A stretch of 64,000 nt of DNA from JADLHS01 sp039806955 (GCA_039806955.1 JBDHQI010000012.1:51197-115196); one strand, 5' to 3'; counted from the stretch's first letter, positions 43,903 through 54,084 are shown. The notes: generated by a model from the letters alone, not told the origin. A program made the numbers and translations.

Positions 43903-44277
43903 GTGACCGCGCCCCTGGCTCTGCTGTGTTACGAAGATATTCTTCCCGGTTCCCAATTGGTGAACCGGCTTCAAGATCAAGGTTATCGGGTGCAAACCAT
44001 GGCGAGCGCCGCTGAACTCCCCGCCGCCGCCGCCGGCAGTGGCGCGATGTTGTTGCTGCTGGACCTCGTTTCACAGCAGCGAAATACTGACGACGCCATC
44101 CGCAAACTGCGAAGTCGGGCGGAAACGGCGCATCTGCCGATTATTGCGTTTGCGGACGAAGCGGAAACCGGACTGCAAGCAGCCGCCAAGGCGGCGGGCG
44201 CTAATTTGGTGACGACGGACGCCGCCATCGTCATTCACTTGGAACAGTTGATCGAGCAAGCGTTGCGAGTGGATTAG
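43903..44277 (+). CDS. Degenerate receiver-domain protein
   Basis: About 124 residues from GTG 43903 form a stand-alone receiver-like fold: LALLCYEDILPGSQLVNRLQ, a phosphorylatable-looking Asp in LLLLDLVS, LPIIAFADEAE, and LEQLIEQAL as the last helix. The usual N-terminal acidic pair and the late Lys are missing, so phosphorylation is doubtful. The frame is open upstream to a TTG at 43813 (overlapping the protease stop) and an ATG at 43837, so the start is uncertain. It could be an adaptor in a regulatory complex. Confidence 0.65.
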   Translation: MTAPLALLCYEDILPGSQLVNRLQDQGYRVQTMASAAELPAAAAGSGAMLLLLDLVSQQRNTDDAIRKLRSRAETAHLPIIAFADEAETGLQAAAKAAGANLVTTDAAIVIHLEQLIEQALRVD

Positions 44278-44546
44278 AATGTCGCGCTCCGCGTATTGCG
44301 TAGCGCACCTATTGCGTTAGTGTTGCCTGCAGCCTTCACTTGTTTCATCGGCAAGGTCACTGATAGGCTTCCGTGCAAGCGTGTTGTTTTGTGGCGTAAC
44401 CATACTCGCTGGAAAAATCTTGACGGCTTTGAAATTGGTTTTAAAGTCGCCACAGATGCCACGCTCGGAAGCCCGCCGATGGCCGGGTTGAAAATTGATT
44501 TCGAGTTGGGCGCATCAAAACCAGGTAATGCTTAGGAACAACAGGT

Positions 44547-44759
44547 ATGGCAAGTGGTAAAGTTAAGTGGTTCGATAATAAAAAGGGGTTTGGCTTTATT
44601 GCCCAGGAAACCGGCCAGGATGTGTTCGTGCATCACACGTCTATCATGGGCGGAGGATTCAAGACCTTGGACGAAGGCGAAGTCGTCACGTTCGAGGTTA
44701 TCACGAGTGACAAAGGTCTTAAAGCTGAGAACGTCCAACGCAACCAACCGCAGGCTTAA
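44547..44759 (+). CDS. Cold shock protein, CspA family
   Basis: A 70-residue single-stranded nucleic-acid-binding protein: KWFDNKKGFGFIAQ (RNP1) and DVFVHHTSIMG (RNP2), then GFKTLDEGEVVTFEV. It acts as an RNA chaperone. A weak promoter (TTGACG 44420 and TAAAGT 44442, spacing 16) lies upstream, leaving a long 5' leader of about 90-100 bases as seen in cold-shock mRNAs. A hairpin follows the stop. Confidence 0.95.
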   Translation: MASGKVKWFDNKKGFGFIAQETGQDVFVHHTSIMGGGFKTLDEGEVVTFEVITSDKGLKAENVQRNQPQA

Positions 44760-44790
44760 GTTCCGCCTCCCCACGTTCGCAAAAATCCGC

Positions 44791-44822
44791 ATCGCGGCCA
44801 GCGCCGCGATCGGCTAGATTTT
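44791..44822 (+). terminator. Terminator-like hairpin after the cold shock gene
   Basis: A perfect 8-bp stem ATCGCGGC/GCCGCGAT with loop CAGC (44791-44810), followed by CGGCTAGATTTTC, a weak T tract. It probably ends the cold shock transcript before hemW. Confidence 0.45.
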
Positions 44823-44826
44823 CTCC

Positions 44827-46014
44827 ATGCCGGTCACGCCCGCAGTCGAGAGCCTCTATGTTCATGTGCCCTTTTGCGCCCAAAAGTGCGAGTATTGCGC
44901 GTTCTATTCCGAGGCTTCCAACGGCGCTCTGATCAATCGCTACGTTCGCGCGCTCGAACGCGAATTGGAAATCGTGGCGGCGGATTTGCGACCGCGCACG
45001 GTTTTTTTCGGTGGCGGCACGCCGTCTCTGCTCAATCTCAAACAGTGGAAAACCCTGCTGCTGGCCATGCAGCGACTCAACCTGCTCGGAGCGGCTGAGT
45101 TCACGGTGGAATGTAATCCCGCCACCATTTCGCTGGACAAGGCCAAACTGCTGCGCGCGTTCGGCGTCAACCGCATTTCCATGGGCGTACAGTCGTTCGA
45201 TGAAAATCTATTGCAACGTTTGGGGCGCGTTCATTCACGGGCGATGGTTTTCAAGTCCTTCGATACTTTGCGGCAGGCCGGGTTTGACAATCTGAACCTG
45301 GATCTCATGTTTGCGATTCCCGGTCAGACCTTGGCCATCTGGCGGGCCACCCTTGATGAGGCGCTCGCGCTCGGTAGCGAGCACTTGTCCTGTTACGAAG
45401 TGATCTACGAGGAAGACACGCCGCTTTATGCTCAACTGCAAGCCGGGCAATTTGACGTGGATGAAAATCTCGCGTGCGACATGTTCGAGGAGCTGGTACA
45501 TCGCGCCGCCAGCGCTGGATTTCAGCAATATGAAATCGCCAACTTCGCCCGGTCAGGGTCGAGTGATCAGGGAGCGACCGGGTTGCCGCATTCCGATCCC
45601 TTATTGCCGACTCGGGCCTGCCAGCACAATGTGAACTATTGGCGCGGCGGAGACTTTCACGGCTTGGGACCCAGTGCGACTGGCTACGTTCGCGGGGTGC
45701 GGACAAAAAATTGGGCCAACACCCAACTCTATTGCAATCAATTGGAAAAAGGCCAGCGCGCCATTGAATCACGAGAGACACTGCCGCCGTTGCAGCGCGC
45801 TGGAGAGATCGCCGCCTTCGGGTTGCGCATGAACGCGGGTTGGCCATTTGCCCAATTCCAGCAGGTCACGGGTATGGATCTACGGCGCGATTGGCGGGCG
45901 GACATGACGGCGTTGGTGGGCAGGGGCTGGGCGCAACTTTCCGCAGATCGTTTCCAACTCACGCCACAGGGACTTCGTTTCGCCGACACGGCCGCCGAAA
46001 TTTTTCTGCGTTGA
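44827..46014 (+). CDS. hemW: Radical SAM heme chaperone HemW
   Basis: A 395-residue protein related to HemN coproporphyrinogen oxidases but of the HemW type, which delivers heme to proteins. The iron-sulfur motif is CAQKCEYCAFYSE (Cys-x3-Cys-x2-Cys, residues about 17-24), with FFGGGTPSLL, ECNPATIS, NRISMGVQSF, and the HemW-type NYWRGGDFHGLGPSATGYV near the C-terminal half. The start is ATG 44827. It is followed three bases after its stop by rsmI, so they form an operon. Confidence 0.9.
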   Translation: MPVTPAVESLYVHVPFCAQKCEYCAFYSEASNGALINRYVRALERELEIVAADLRPRTVFFGGGTPSLLNLKQWKTLLLAMQRLNLLGAAEFTVECNPATISLDKAKLLRAFGVNRISMGVQSFDENLLQRLGRVHSRAMVFKSFDTLRQAGFDNLNLDLMFAIPGQTLAIWRATLDEALALGSEHLSCYEVIYEEDTPLYAQLQAGQFDVDENLACDMFEELVHRAASAGFQQYEIANFARSGSSDQGATGLPHSDPLLPTRACQHNVNYWRGGDFHGLGPSATGYVRGVRTKNWANTQLYCNQLEKGQRAIESRETLPPLQRAGEIAAFGLRMNAGWPFAQFQQVTGMDLRRDWRADMTALVGRGWAQLSADRFQLTPQGLRFADTAAEIFLR

Positions 46015-46017
46015 GTC

Positions 46018-46743
46018 ATGGAACCCAGATCGCTACCTCCGCTTGCCCCGGCCACGCTTTATCTGGTGGCCACGCCGATTGGCAATCTGGAAGACATCAC
46101 CTTGCGGGCGATTCGCGTGCTGCGCGAATGTGATGTGGTGGCGGCGGAGGACACGCGGCGTACGGGGCAACTGCTGAAACATCTGGAATTGACCAAACCT
46201 TTGGTGAGCTATTTTCAGTTCAATGAAGCCCGGCGCACTGAGGAAATTCTTCAGCGTCTGGCGCGGGGGGAGAAAGTCGCGCTGGTAACTGATGCGGGCA
46301 GTCCTGGCATCAGTGATCCCGGCGGGCGGGTGGTTCGCGCCGCGCTCGCGGCCGGCTTTCGCGTGGAAGCCGTGCCCGGGGCCTGCGCGCTGGTGGCGGC
46401 GCTGACCGCCAGCGGTTTGCCGACTGACGAATTTCACTTCGTCGGTTTCCTCCCGCACAAATCCGGCCAGCGCCTTCAGCAATTGGAAGCGCTCGCGACC
46501 ACGCCCGGCACGTTGGTGCTTTACGAATCGCCTTATCGCATCGAAAAACTTTTGGGCGAATTGCGCGAAGTATTTTCCGGGCGCCAAATCGTGCTGGCGC
46601 GTGAACTGACGAAAAAATTTGAGGAATTCTTGCGTGGTACCGCGACGGAGTTATTAACCCGGGCACAACAACGATCGTGGAAAGGTGAGTTTGTGGTGTT
46701 GATAGCCCCGGCTGGATTCAATGCTCCATCGATCAGTCAGTGA
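46018..46743 (+). CDS. rsmI: 16S rRNA (cytidine(1402)-2'-O)-methyltransferase
   Basis: A 241-residue SAM-dependent enzyme of the tetrapyrrole-methylase fold. Motifs: LYLVATPIGNLEDITLRAIR, AAEDTRRTGQLLKHLE, VALVTDAGSPGISDPG, and VLYESPYRIEKLL. It is shorter than E. coli RsmI (about 286) because the C-terminal extension is absent. The start is ATG 46018, three bases after hemW. Confidence 0.95.
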   Translation: MEPRSLPPLAPATLYLVATPIGNLEDITLRAIRVLRECDVVAAEDTRRTGQLLKHLELTKPLVSYFQFNEARRTEEILQRLARGEKVALVTDAGSPGISDPGGRVVRAALAAGFRVEAVPGACALVAALTASGLPTDEFHFVGFLPHKSGQRLQQLEALATTPGTLVLYESPYRIEKLLGELREVFSGRQIVLARELTKKFEEFLRGTATELLTRAQQRSWKGEFVVLIAPAGFNAPSISQ

Positions 46744-46780
46744 ATCGTGCGCTGACCGCCGCTTTACGACGAAGGTGGCT

Positions 46781-48244
46781 TTATGGATTTGACGTCAATT
46801 TTGTCGGTGGCGTTCCGCGTCGAGCCAGGCGCTTGAGCAAAGAGACGATGCCCTCACGGATTTTGGGTTCCGCGCCCACCTCCAGGTAACTGGTGCGCGC
46901 GCGCCACGTCGTATAACCGCCCAACGCAAACTGATCGGGCGGCGGTAGATAGCCGCTGCAACCATTGGCCAGTTCCATCACCATGGTCAAAGGAAATGGA
47001 CTGGCTTCCTTGATCGCCAGACCCGTGCTGCCATACGTCTCGCACGGCGACGTGCCGATGGCGAAACCACCGAGGCGCAAGGCTTGAAGTTTGACTTCTT
47101 TTTTGGCGGGCCAATTGGCCATCTGCACGGTTTCATTTGCGTAGGCTTCCTCCCAGTTGCGCGGCGGCCGGGCTCCGACATTTTGCGCTAGATATTCCCG
47201 GGCTGCGGCCACATCGGCGGTACTGGGACGGCGCACTTTCAAAGTCAGTTTGCGTTCCACCATCGTTATCGGCACCCAGTCTTGGTATTGCATGTTCTGA
47301 AGCGCCGTCAGGGTGGCGTCCGCCACTGCGCGGGCGACCATAAAGCGATCGTTCTGCCAATTGGGTTGGGTGAAATCAATGCAGTTGGCATCGCCACTGG
47401 TGCCGTTGCTCATCAGGGCGACAAACGGTTGGCCCTCCTCGGCACCCAGATCGCGCGCGATGGCGCGACAGAATTCGCCAAAGTAATCCGCGGACAGCCC
47501 CGCCTGCGAAACCCCGGCATAGTGCGTCGGATAATTAGCGAGCAAGCTGAGCGGTTTACCTTCAAGCGTTTGCACGGAAAGCACGGTGACCGCCGGGTCC
47601 ACCGGTCCGGTCTGGCGAATCTTGTTGGTGTTCGCATAACCCGGATTCATCATGACGATGTTGGTGGGTTGGCCGGTAAACGTGACGGGTGGATTCATCG
47701 CCGCGCCGGGTTGCATGATCCAGCGACGGCAGTGAACGAACTCCGGACAATCCATTTTTTCCCAGCCAATGCGCGCCGGAACCCGGCGTTGCCAGGCCTC
47801 GACGATGGCGGTCGTAATCCGCGGAATTAAAAACGCCACATAATCAGGTTCGACCTCGTTGCCGAGACAGCTGTACGCCGCCGGCGCGGTGTGCGTGTGG
47901 GTGCTGGCAATAATCATCCGCTTGGTGGGAATGCCAGTGATTCGCGCGGCGGCGGTCTTAGCCGCGTCCATGGTTTCGCGATCCACCATGCAACTGTCAA
48001 TGACCGCGATGGCTGCCGCCGTGCGCCCGTCATCCAGCACCAGGGCGCGCACGTGCAGCGGATCGAGAGCTTGAGTGGCCGTGGACAAAACCAGGCTTCC
48101 AGCCACCCGAATGGGATAATTTGTCGGCGTAATATCCACCAACGCGGTCCCGGCTCGAAACACTTTGGGCGCCGCCGTAGTGGCAGTGGGATTAACCAGC
48201 CAGCCACTGAGCAACAGGATCAAGCCCAGGACCGTGATATTCAT
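46781..48244 (-). CDS. Neutral/alkaline ceramidase-family protein
   Basis: A 487-residue exported protein with the neutral ceramidase N-terminal domain signature: GTALVDITPTNYPIRVAGS, metal ligands in IIASTHTHTAPAAYS and LANYPTHYAGV, and the catalytic-region string LMSNGTSGDANCI. The signal peptide is residues about 3-26 if the start is ATG 48244; the frame continues to 48322. Ceramidase proper hydrolyses ceramide to sphingosine and fatty acid; PVC members of this fold are numerous and their true substrates uncertain. It is the last gene of the minus-strand cluster. Confidence 0.83.
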   Translation of the reverse strand: MNITVLGLILLLSGWLVNPTATTAAPKVFRAGTALVDITPTNYPIRVAGSLVLSTATQALDPLHVRALVLDDGRTAAAIAVIDSCMVDRETMDAAKTAAARITGIPTKRMIIASTHTHTAPAAYSCLGNEVEPDYVAFLIPRITTAIVEAWQRRVPARIGWEKMDCPEFVHCRRWIMQPGAAMNPPVTFTGQPTNIVMMNPGYANTNKIRQTGPVDPAVTVLSVQTLEGKPLSLLANYPTHYAGVSQAGLSADYFGEFCRAIARDLGAEEGQPFVALMSNGTSGDANCIDFTQPNWQNDRFMVARAVADATLTALQNMQYQDWVPITMVERKLTLKVRRPSTADVAAAREYLAQNVGARPPRNWEEAYANETVQMANWPAKKEVKLQALRLGGFAIGTSPCETYGSTGLAIKEASPFPLTMVMELANGCSGYLPPPDQFALGGYTTWRARTSYLEVGAEPKIREGIVSLLKRLARRGTPPTKLTSNP

Positions 48245-48383
48245 TTTTGCTCGGGCGATTAGTGAAAGAATTTGGTCGGTGATTTCGCTGCAATTCTGCT
48301 TTGGTGACAAGAATTTCTTCATAGTTCGCTCGTGATGCCGTTATTTCGTTTGTTGCGGATTATGGTTCAAGATTTGCCTGAGT

Positions 48384-51300
48384 TCACTCTCCTTTTAGAC
48401 AGGCCAGCAAATCGGCCAGCTCCTGCGGGGTCATGGCTTCTTCCAATCCTTCGGGCATGAGCGATAACTGACCGACCGTCAGTCGGTTGATTCCCGAGCG
48501 CGGCACGGTTTCCTCCAGTCCCTGGGCCTGGCGCAACGTCACGCTCGTCGGCGTTTCACCGATGATCAAACCGGTCAACTCTCGTCCGTCCTGACATTCG
48601 ATGGTGCAGGCGTTGAACCCGGCCACGACTTCGTAGTTCGGATGCACGATGTGCAACAGGATGCTTTCCTTGGGTTGATTGCGGATGCCCAGCAAATCCG
48701 GACCGACATTGTAACCCTCCCGATCCAGCCGATGACAGGAGGCGCAATGAGTCGCGAACACCTTGTGTCCGTTGACCGCATGACCGGTCAGTTCGAGTAC
48801 GGCGCGCGCTTTTTCGTAAGCCGCCACGCGATCACCGGTCGCCGCCGCGGCGAACAACTGGCGCGCGGTTTCACGAATTTCCGCGTCGCGATGGTTGCGC
48901 AAAGCTTCGCGCTGCGCGTGGCTTAACATATTTTCCGGCAACCGTTGTGCCGCCATTGCGGCCAACAATTCCCGCGTATGTCGTGGTTGCGCGAGCAAGG
49001 CCGTCAACGCGATGCCCCGTGTATTGGGTGATAAGGTGTTCCAATGTTCCAATCGCAATAATTCCTGCACCGCCGTTTCGCCCGGCAGACTGGTGAGCGC
49101 CCGCACGGCGGCGGTTTGTAGCTCTGTCGGTTCGCTGGCGGTGAGTCGTGGCAGCAACGCGGTCGTGGCTGCCGCTGGGTCCACACTGGCGAGGAAGCCA
49201 ATCGCCGCTTTCCGCGTCGCCACCGATTCCAAGTGGGCGGCGGCAAGCTGCGCGGCAACCGGGGTAAAATGGTTTTGCACTGCGGCGGGTAACGAGGCCG
49301 TCGTTCCGCGGCGTCGCGCTGATTCCAATACGCCCTCCAGCGCGGCAATTCGCCATGGTGCCGGGGGCGCGGCGTTCGGCGCCAGCAAACCCCATAAATT
49401 GGTGGCGGGCTCGCCAAGTTGTTCCGCTCCCAATACCTGGCCCAAGTCCAACCAAAATTCCACCGGCGCGGGTGACTCAGTTCGCTGGACGAGTTCTTGC
49501 GCCAGTCGCCAGGCTGACTGCGTCTGAGGATCAAGGCTGCTCAGCATCGCGGCGCGCATCCAACGGTCCTGGCCGTCGCGAATGGCGAGTTGCGCCAACA
49601 CCGTGATGGGATTAATTCCGATTTTGCCTGCGAAATGGGTGCTGAGACTTAAAGCCAGCCAAAATCGCGCGCGCGGATTCGGGTCCGTTGCGAGTTGAGG
49701 CAACAACTCCACAGGAATGTAAGCGCCGCTCCAGGAATGTTCCGCAACGATGCGCCACGCATTTTCGCGAAGCAGCGGATCGGCTGCGAGTACGGCAGCC
49801 TGAACGTGTTGTGCCAGTCGCCTTCGCGCTTTTTCCCTGGCCGACGCCGTTGTAAAACGGGTGAACTGATTGCCCGTCTCTTGCGTGGTCAAAATAGTCA
49901 GCGTGCGCAGCGCATTGAGTCTAAACAGGTTTGGCCCCCAATTCGTGTTGACGGCAAAGGCGTTCCAACCTTCAGCCCGCAAGACGTTGCCGCGTTGTTC
50001 GAGTTCCGCTTCATCTGGTAACGGCCACGCAGCTTCAACCGCGCGAAACGCTTCAGAACCGGGCGACTCGATCAGGAGTCGTTGCGCGGTTTCGCGTTGC
50101 CAGACGTTGGCATGTCCCAGCATTGGCAACAACGCTTCGCGGGACGCTTGGGCTGGCGGGAGGGCAGTTATCGGATGGGATTGGGCGTTCAATCCGGTAA
50201 CGCGCCAGATGCGGCCTTGATTACGTCCGGAAGTAAAATCCGTTCGCTTACGCACCTCCACCGGCAGGTAATCCGGATGCTCAATGGTTTTGCGATACAT
50301 GTCGCACACGTAAAGGGCGCCGTCCGGACCGTCAGCGAGGAAAACCGGGCGAAACCAATCGTCGGGTGAGGCCAGAAACTCGCGACCTTCGTTGACCATG
50401 CGCGAAGCGAAAGTTGGTCCGACCTCCGTGAGCCGATCGCGATGCACCAGATTGGCGGTTGGGTCGCACGCGAATGCGTCACCCCGGTATTCGGCTGGCA
50501 GCGCGTTTCCGCGATATACATGCACGGCGCAGGCGGCCGTGAACGTGCCCACATGCGAATCCGCAGTGGTGAGGTTTTCACTGATCGGATACAAGCGCGC
50601 GGCAAAGTTCTGGTTCGCCCCGCCGAGCAGGTCTGTCACCATGGTTTCCGGCACGTTCTGCACGGCGTCCGCCCCGGCGTAGTTCGGGTTGCGCGCCAGA
50701 TAGCGCGGGGCAATGACTGTTTGTTGAATATGCACCCGGTTCATGCAATGAAACCGATTTCCTGCCTCGTCGAAAGTTTGACCAAACTGACCGCGTCCGC
50801 CCACCGGTTCAACCTCCAGGGTGAAGGGATTAAATCGCGCGTCGGTGCTGATTTCCACGGCGGGCCGCCCGGGATGTTCCGGAGCGGAAATTTTGCCCGG
50901 GCGAGTCAGGCCGCTGGTGATATAAATCCAACCGTCCGGTCCGAGCAGGGGATGGCTGACGCGCAATTGTGTGCTGCCGTTGGTCGAAAACCCTGTAAGC
51001 AACACGCGTTGCACGTCCGCGTGCCCGTCGCCGTTGGTATCCTTGAGGAACAAAATGTCCGGCGCGCAGGTGACGATGATCCCGCCATTCCAAGGCATCA
51101 GACCGTTGGGATAGGTGAGGTTGGTGGCGAAAATGGTGCGCCGATCCATGCGCCCGTCGCCGTCGGTGTCGTCAAGACGAACGATGACTGCCGCCGGCGG
51201 TTGCCCTGGCGCCGGGCCGGTGGGATAATCGCGGTTCTCGACCACAAACAAATGTCCAGCGGCATCCCAGGCCAGCGCGCACGGCTGGAACACCAGCGGT

Positions 51301-51563
51301 TCGGCGGCAACCAATTCCACGCGAACCTCGGGATCGTGTTGAAACGCGGCCAAAGCTGACTCGGGTGACGCCGGACTTTCAAAGGCGCGACTTGGAAGTC
51401 CGGCGGTCAAGGTGACGCAAAACAGTGCGACGGCTTGAAGCTTCAAAATTTTTCGAGTACCCCCACTGATGATAAGAGGGAAATCGTCAGACGGCGTGTC
51501 CGATCGCGGTGCCGGTGTGGCATTGATTGAATCATCGGATGTCGCTGTATTGTGCATCGCCAA
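48384..51563 (-). CDS. PVC-type cytochrome c domain protein with propeller and HEAT-like repeats
   Basis: A 1059-residue exported protein. Signal-like segment LKLQAVALFCVTLTAGLPS (residues about 40-60), then a dehydrogenase-like six-bladed propeller (VELVAAEPLVFQPCALAWD; DGWIYITSG; FLADGPDGALYVCDMYRKT), a helical HEAT-like middle with repeated SxxxxVRxxAV-type turns, and a C-terminal heme domain with HCASCH (Cys-Ala-Ser-Cys-His) and a distal Met in SLMPEGL. This is the PVC membrane-bound dehydrogenase family. It may oxidise a sugar-derived compound and pass electrons on, which is inferred from the CAZyme neighbours. Confidence 0.88.
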   Translation of the reverse strand: MAMHNTATSDDSINATPAPRSDTPSDDFPLIISGGTRKILKLQAVALFCVTLTAGLPSRAFESPASPESALAAFQHDPEVRVELVAAEPLVFQPCALAWDAAGHLFVVENRDYPTGPAPGQPPAAVIVRLDDTDGDGRMDRRTIFATNLTYPNGLMPWNGGIIVTCAPDILFLKDTNGDGHADVQRVLLTGFSTNGSTQLRVSHPLLGPDGWIYITSGLTRPGKISAPEHPGRPAVEISTDARFNPFTLEVEPVGGRGQFGQTFDEAGNRFHCMNRVHIQQTVIAPRYLARNPNYAGADAVQNVPETMVTDLLGGANQNFAARLYPISENLTTADSHVGTFTAACAVHVYRGNALPAEYRGDAFACDPTANLVHRDRLTEVGPTFASRMVNEGREFLASPDDWFRPVFLADGPDGALYVCDMYRKTIEHPDYLPVEVRKRTDFTSGRNQGRIWRVTGLNAQSHPITALPPAQASREALLPMLGHANVWQRETAQRLLIESPGSEAFRAVEAAWPLPDEAELEQRGNVLRAEGWNAFAVNTNWGPNLFRLNALRTLTILTTQETGNQFTRFTTASAREKARRRLAQHVQAAVLAADPLLRENAWRIVAEHSWSGAYIPVELLPQLATDPNPRARFWLALSLSTHFAGKIGINPITVLAQLAIRDGQDRWMRAAMLSSLDPQTQSAWRLAQELVQRTESPAPVEFWLDLGQVLGAEQLGEPATNLWGLLAPNAAPPAPWRIAALEGVLESARRRGTTASLPAAVQNHFTPVAAQLAAAHLESVATRKAAIGFLASVDPAAATTALLPRLTASEPTELQTAAVRALTSLPGETAVQELLRLEHWNTLSPNTRGIALTALLAQPRHTRELLAAMAAQRLPENMLSHAQREALRNHRDAEIRETARQLFAAAATGDRVAAYEKARAVLELTGHAVNGHKVFATHCASCHRLDREGYNVGPDLLGIRNQPKESILLHIVHPNYEVVAGFNACTIECQDGRELTGLIIGETPTSVTLRQAQGLEETVPRSGINRLTVGQLSLMPEGLEEAMTPQELADLLACLKGE

Positions 51564-51659
51564 TTGAGGTGCGCTGGCACGCTACACGAAGCCACTGACT
51601 GCGGCCAGTGCTTTCGGGCGCGCTCGCGTCGGCGCGCAAGTGCGTCGATTCAGTGATGG

Positions 51660-54002
51660 CTAACGCGGGCGAATGACGACGGGTTGGGCTGCATCCGCTG
51701 GCGCCTCCGGAACCTTGGCCGGCTTGGGGAGGGTGGCGGTGAGAACCTGTCCGCGTTTGAGGGTGATTTCAAAATTCTCACCGACTTTTCGCACGCCCGC
51801 CCGATCCCAGTCGGGCTGCCGATTATCAAAGTTATCGCGAATGCGGAGCAGTCCGTTGCGACCGGCAACCACGCGCAGCCAGGTGGTGGCGTTGTTTTCG
51901 CGCCGGGCCGAAACCCGGTGACCGCCCTCCGCGCGCAGGTTATCAAACGAAGCGTCATGCCAGCGCCACGGTGTCGCGGGGAAAATCCGGAGGACGCCCC
52001 AATCGCCGTTGCCGGGCGTGGCGCTCCAGCTTTGCAGCAACATTTCGTGGATTGCCGCCAGCGTGAGGAAATTTCCCTCCAGCGTGAATGGGCGGTAGCT
52101 GAAGTTGCTGAAGCCGGTTCCAGTTTGATCGCCATTGGCGTGAAAGCCGTTCCGCAGAATGAAGGCGCGCGAGTAAATATCCAGATTGCGCAGCGCCTCC
52201 TCCGGGTGACCCACGCGCGCGGAAAGGGCGGCCATCCAGGTGAAAGAGTAACCGCACCACAACTGCGTGCCGAGTTCGCGCCATTGTTTCAGCGAAGCAT
52301 CAATGATCTGCTGATCACGCGCGCCCGTTTCAATCGTCACCAGGTTGAACGGATACAAGCCCATCAGATTCGAGAGATGCCGGTGGCTTTCAGGCAGCGC
52401 GGTTTGTTCATCAAGCAACAGCGTGCCATCCGCCCGGGTGTGCCAATCGCCCAATTGCCGGTCCGCCTTCGCCCACTGAACCGCGTCGTCTGGTTGGCCG
52501 ATGGCGGTGGCCATTTCCTCGAGTGTCCGGAACAAGATGCGCAGTGACATCAGATCGTAGTTGCTGTTGGGAATCAGAAATGCCTGGCGACGGTTGTCGA
52601 AGACTTCGGGTGAACTGGACAGCGGCAGTTTCAGCACGCCATTCGCGTCCGGCTTGAGCAAACTCAGCAGGCAGACGCCAATTTCACGACACCACGGGTA
52701 AGCGCGGGTGCGGAGGAAGCGCTCATCGCCCGTGTAACGCCAGTGCAAATAGAACAAGTGCGCGTTCCATGCGCCCATGGTGGGCGAGAGGCTGTATTGG
52801 CCCCAGCCCCCGAGCGCCTGGCCTTTCCGGCTCATCACTCCGGGCACCGCCGCGCCGGGCGCGTCGTAAAAATCCTTCGCGAACGCGCGGAACGTGGGCA
52901 ACAAATCCCAGAGCATGTCGAGAAAGGTTGCGCCTTCATCAAACTGGCCCGCCGCTTGATAACCCATGTAAGTCATCTGCGTGTTCAGATCGTTGTGGTA
53001 ATCGCCCTTCCACGGTGGCAACCCACCCGCATCCGCCGTCCAGACGCCCTGCAACGGCATGGGGGGGGCACCGCGCCGTGACGCCGCGCCGTAGAAATAG
53101 CGCACGAGATAGTAATGTTGCAGGAGGTGCGGCTCGGGCACGAAGATCCGCGAGTGATCCCAGAAATCGGCCCACCAGCGGGTGTGTTTGCGCAACAACT
53201 TTTCGTAGCCAGCCCGCAACGCTTTTTCTACGCGCCGTTGCGCGACGGCTTGCGGGCTTTTGCCCTCGTCCCGCGTGGCCACCGTCACCGCGAGCAACGT
53301 GGTGTGGCCGATGCGCCGCCAGGCGGCGTAAACGGCATACGCGAAACCGTCGGCGGCCGGTTGTTCAAACCAACAGGAATCTTGGGAGGCGCCTGTTCGG
53401 GGCGCGGGATAACCGAGTTTCTTGACGGATTCCGGCGACTGAATCCGAACCGCTTTCAGGGGCGGCCCGGCCAGACGCAGCAATGCGACTGGAGCTGACA
53501 CGGAGTTCGCATCCACAAACAGCCGACCTTCCGCGCCGTCGTTGAATTGGATCCGGCCTTCCGCCGTAGCGAGGTTCAGTTCGAAGGCGGCGATGGTTTG
53601 CAACGCGTCGAGTGTGATCTCAACACGTCCGGCCGGGAGTTTGGTGGGCGGTCCATTGTAATCGTAATTCGAATCAAAGATGGCGTTGAACGCGTCCATG
53701 CGATTGCTGGCGACGAGCTGTTGCATGGTGCGCCAGTTGAATTGCGACCGCACTTCGGTGAAGCGCTGGGACGGGCGTTCATCCCAAAGATCACCACGAT
53801 CCAGCGACAACCGCAGCGTATTGGTTTCGCCCCAGAGCAGGACGCCCATCGCGCCGTTGCCGAGCGGCACGCCCTCATCCCAGGTCTGGATGGGCGCGGT
53901 CAGTTGCAGATTGAGGGAGGCGGGCGGGAGGAACTCATCTGCCCACAACGTGGTAGCGCTCAGCGCGAGGGCCGCAAGAAAAGATATGAATGACTGGTTC
54001 AT
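51660..54002 (-). CDS. Glycoside hydrolase family 95-like protein
   Basis: A 780-residue exported enzyme: signal peptide residues 1-21, an N-terminal beta domain (GVPLGNGAMGVLLWGETNTL), a linker, and an alpha/alpha-barrel catalytic region. PPWKGDYHNDLNTQMTYM carries the paired Asn residues and GTQLWCGYSFTWMAALSARV the remaining motif of GH95. Family members are inverting alpha-1,2-L-fucosidases or alpha-L-galactosidases. HRHLSNLMGLYPF is also typical. It sits between the GH2 enzyme and the cytochrome gene. Confidence 0.83.
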   Translation of the reverse strand: MNQSFISFLAALALSATTLWADEFLPPASLNLQLTAPIQTWDEGVPLGNGAMGVLLWGETNTLRLSLDRGDLWDERPSQRFTEVRSQFNWRTMQQLVASNRMDAFNAIFDSNYDYNGPPTKLPAGRVEITLDALQTIAAFELNLATAEGRIQFNDGAEGRLFVDANSVSAPVALLRLAGPPLKAVRIQSPESVKKLGYPAPRTGASQDSCWFEQPAADGFAYAVYAAWRRIGHTTLLAVTVATRDEGKSPQAVAQRRVEKALRAGYEKLLRKHTRWWADFWDHSRIFVPEPHLLQHYYLVRYFYGAASRRGAPPMPLQGVWTADAGGLPPWKGDYHNDLNTQMTYMGYQAAGQFDEGATFLDMLWDLLPTFRAFAKDFYDAPGAAVPGVMSRKGQALGGWGQYSLSPTMGAWNAHLFYLHWRYTGDERFLRTRAYPWCREIGVCLLSLLKPDANGVLKLPLSSSPEVFDNRRQAFLIPNSNYDLMSLRILFRTLEEMATAIGQPDDAVQWAKADRQLGDWHTRADGTLLLDEQTALPESHRHLSNLMGLYPFNLVTIETGARDQQIIDASLKQWRELGTQLWCGYSFTWMAALSARVGHPEEALRNLDIYSRAFILRNGFHANGDQTGTGFSNFSYRPFTLEGNFLTLAAIHEMLLQSWSATPGNGDWGVLRIFPATPWRWHDASFDNLRAEGGHRVSARRENNATTWLRVVAGRNGLLRIRDNFDNRQPDWDRAGVRKVGENFEITLKRGQVLTATLPKPAKVPEAPADAAQPVVIRPR

Positions 54003-54084
54003 GCTGGAAAAGCGCGCCCCGCAACCGGCAGCAACGACGGCAGCGAAACGGGCGCGCCAGTTATCGGCGAGGTTGGCCCGGACT

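Noticed and set aside
44296..44535. Short frame before the cold shock gene
   Set aside because: It has no ribosome site or recognisable family and lies where a long cold-shock leader is expected.
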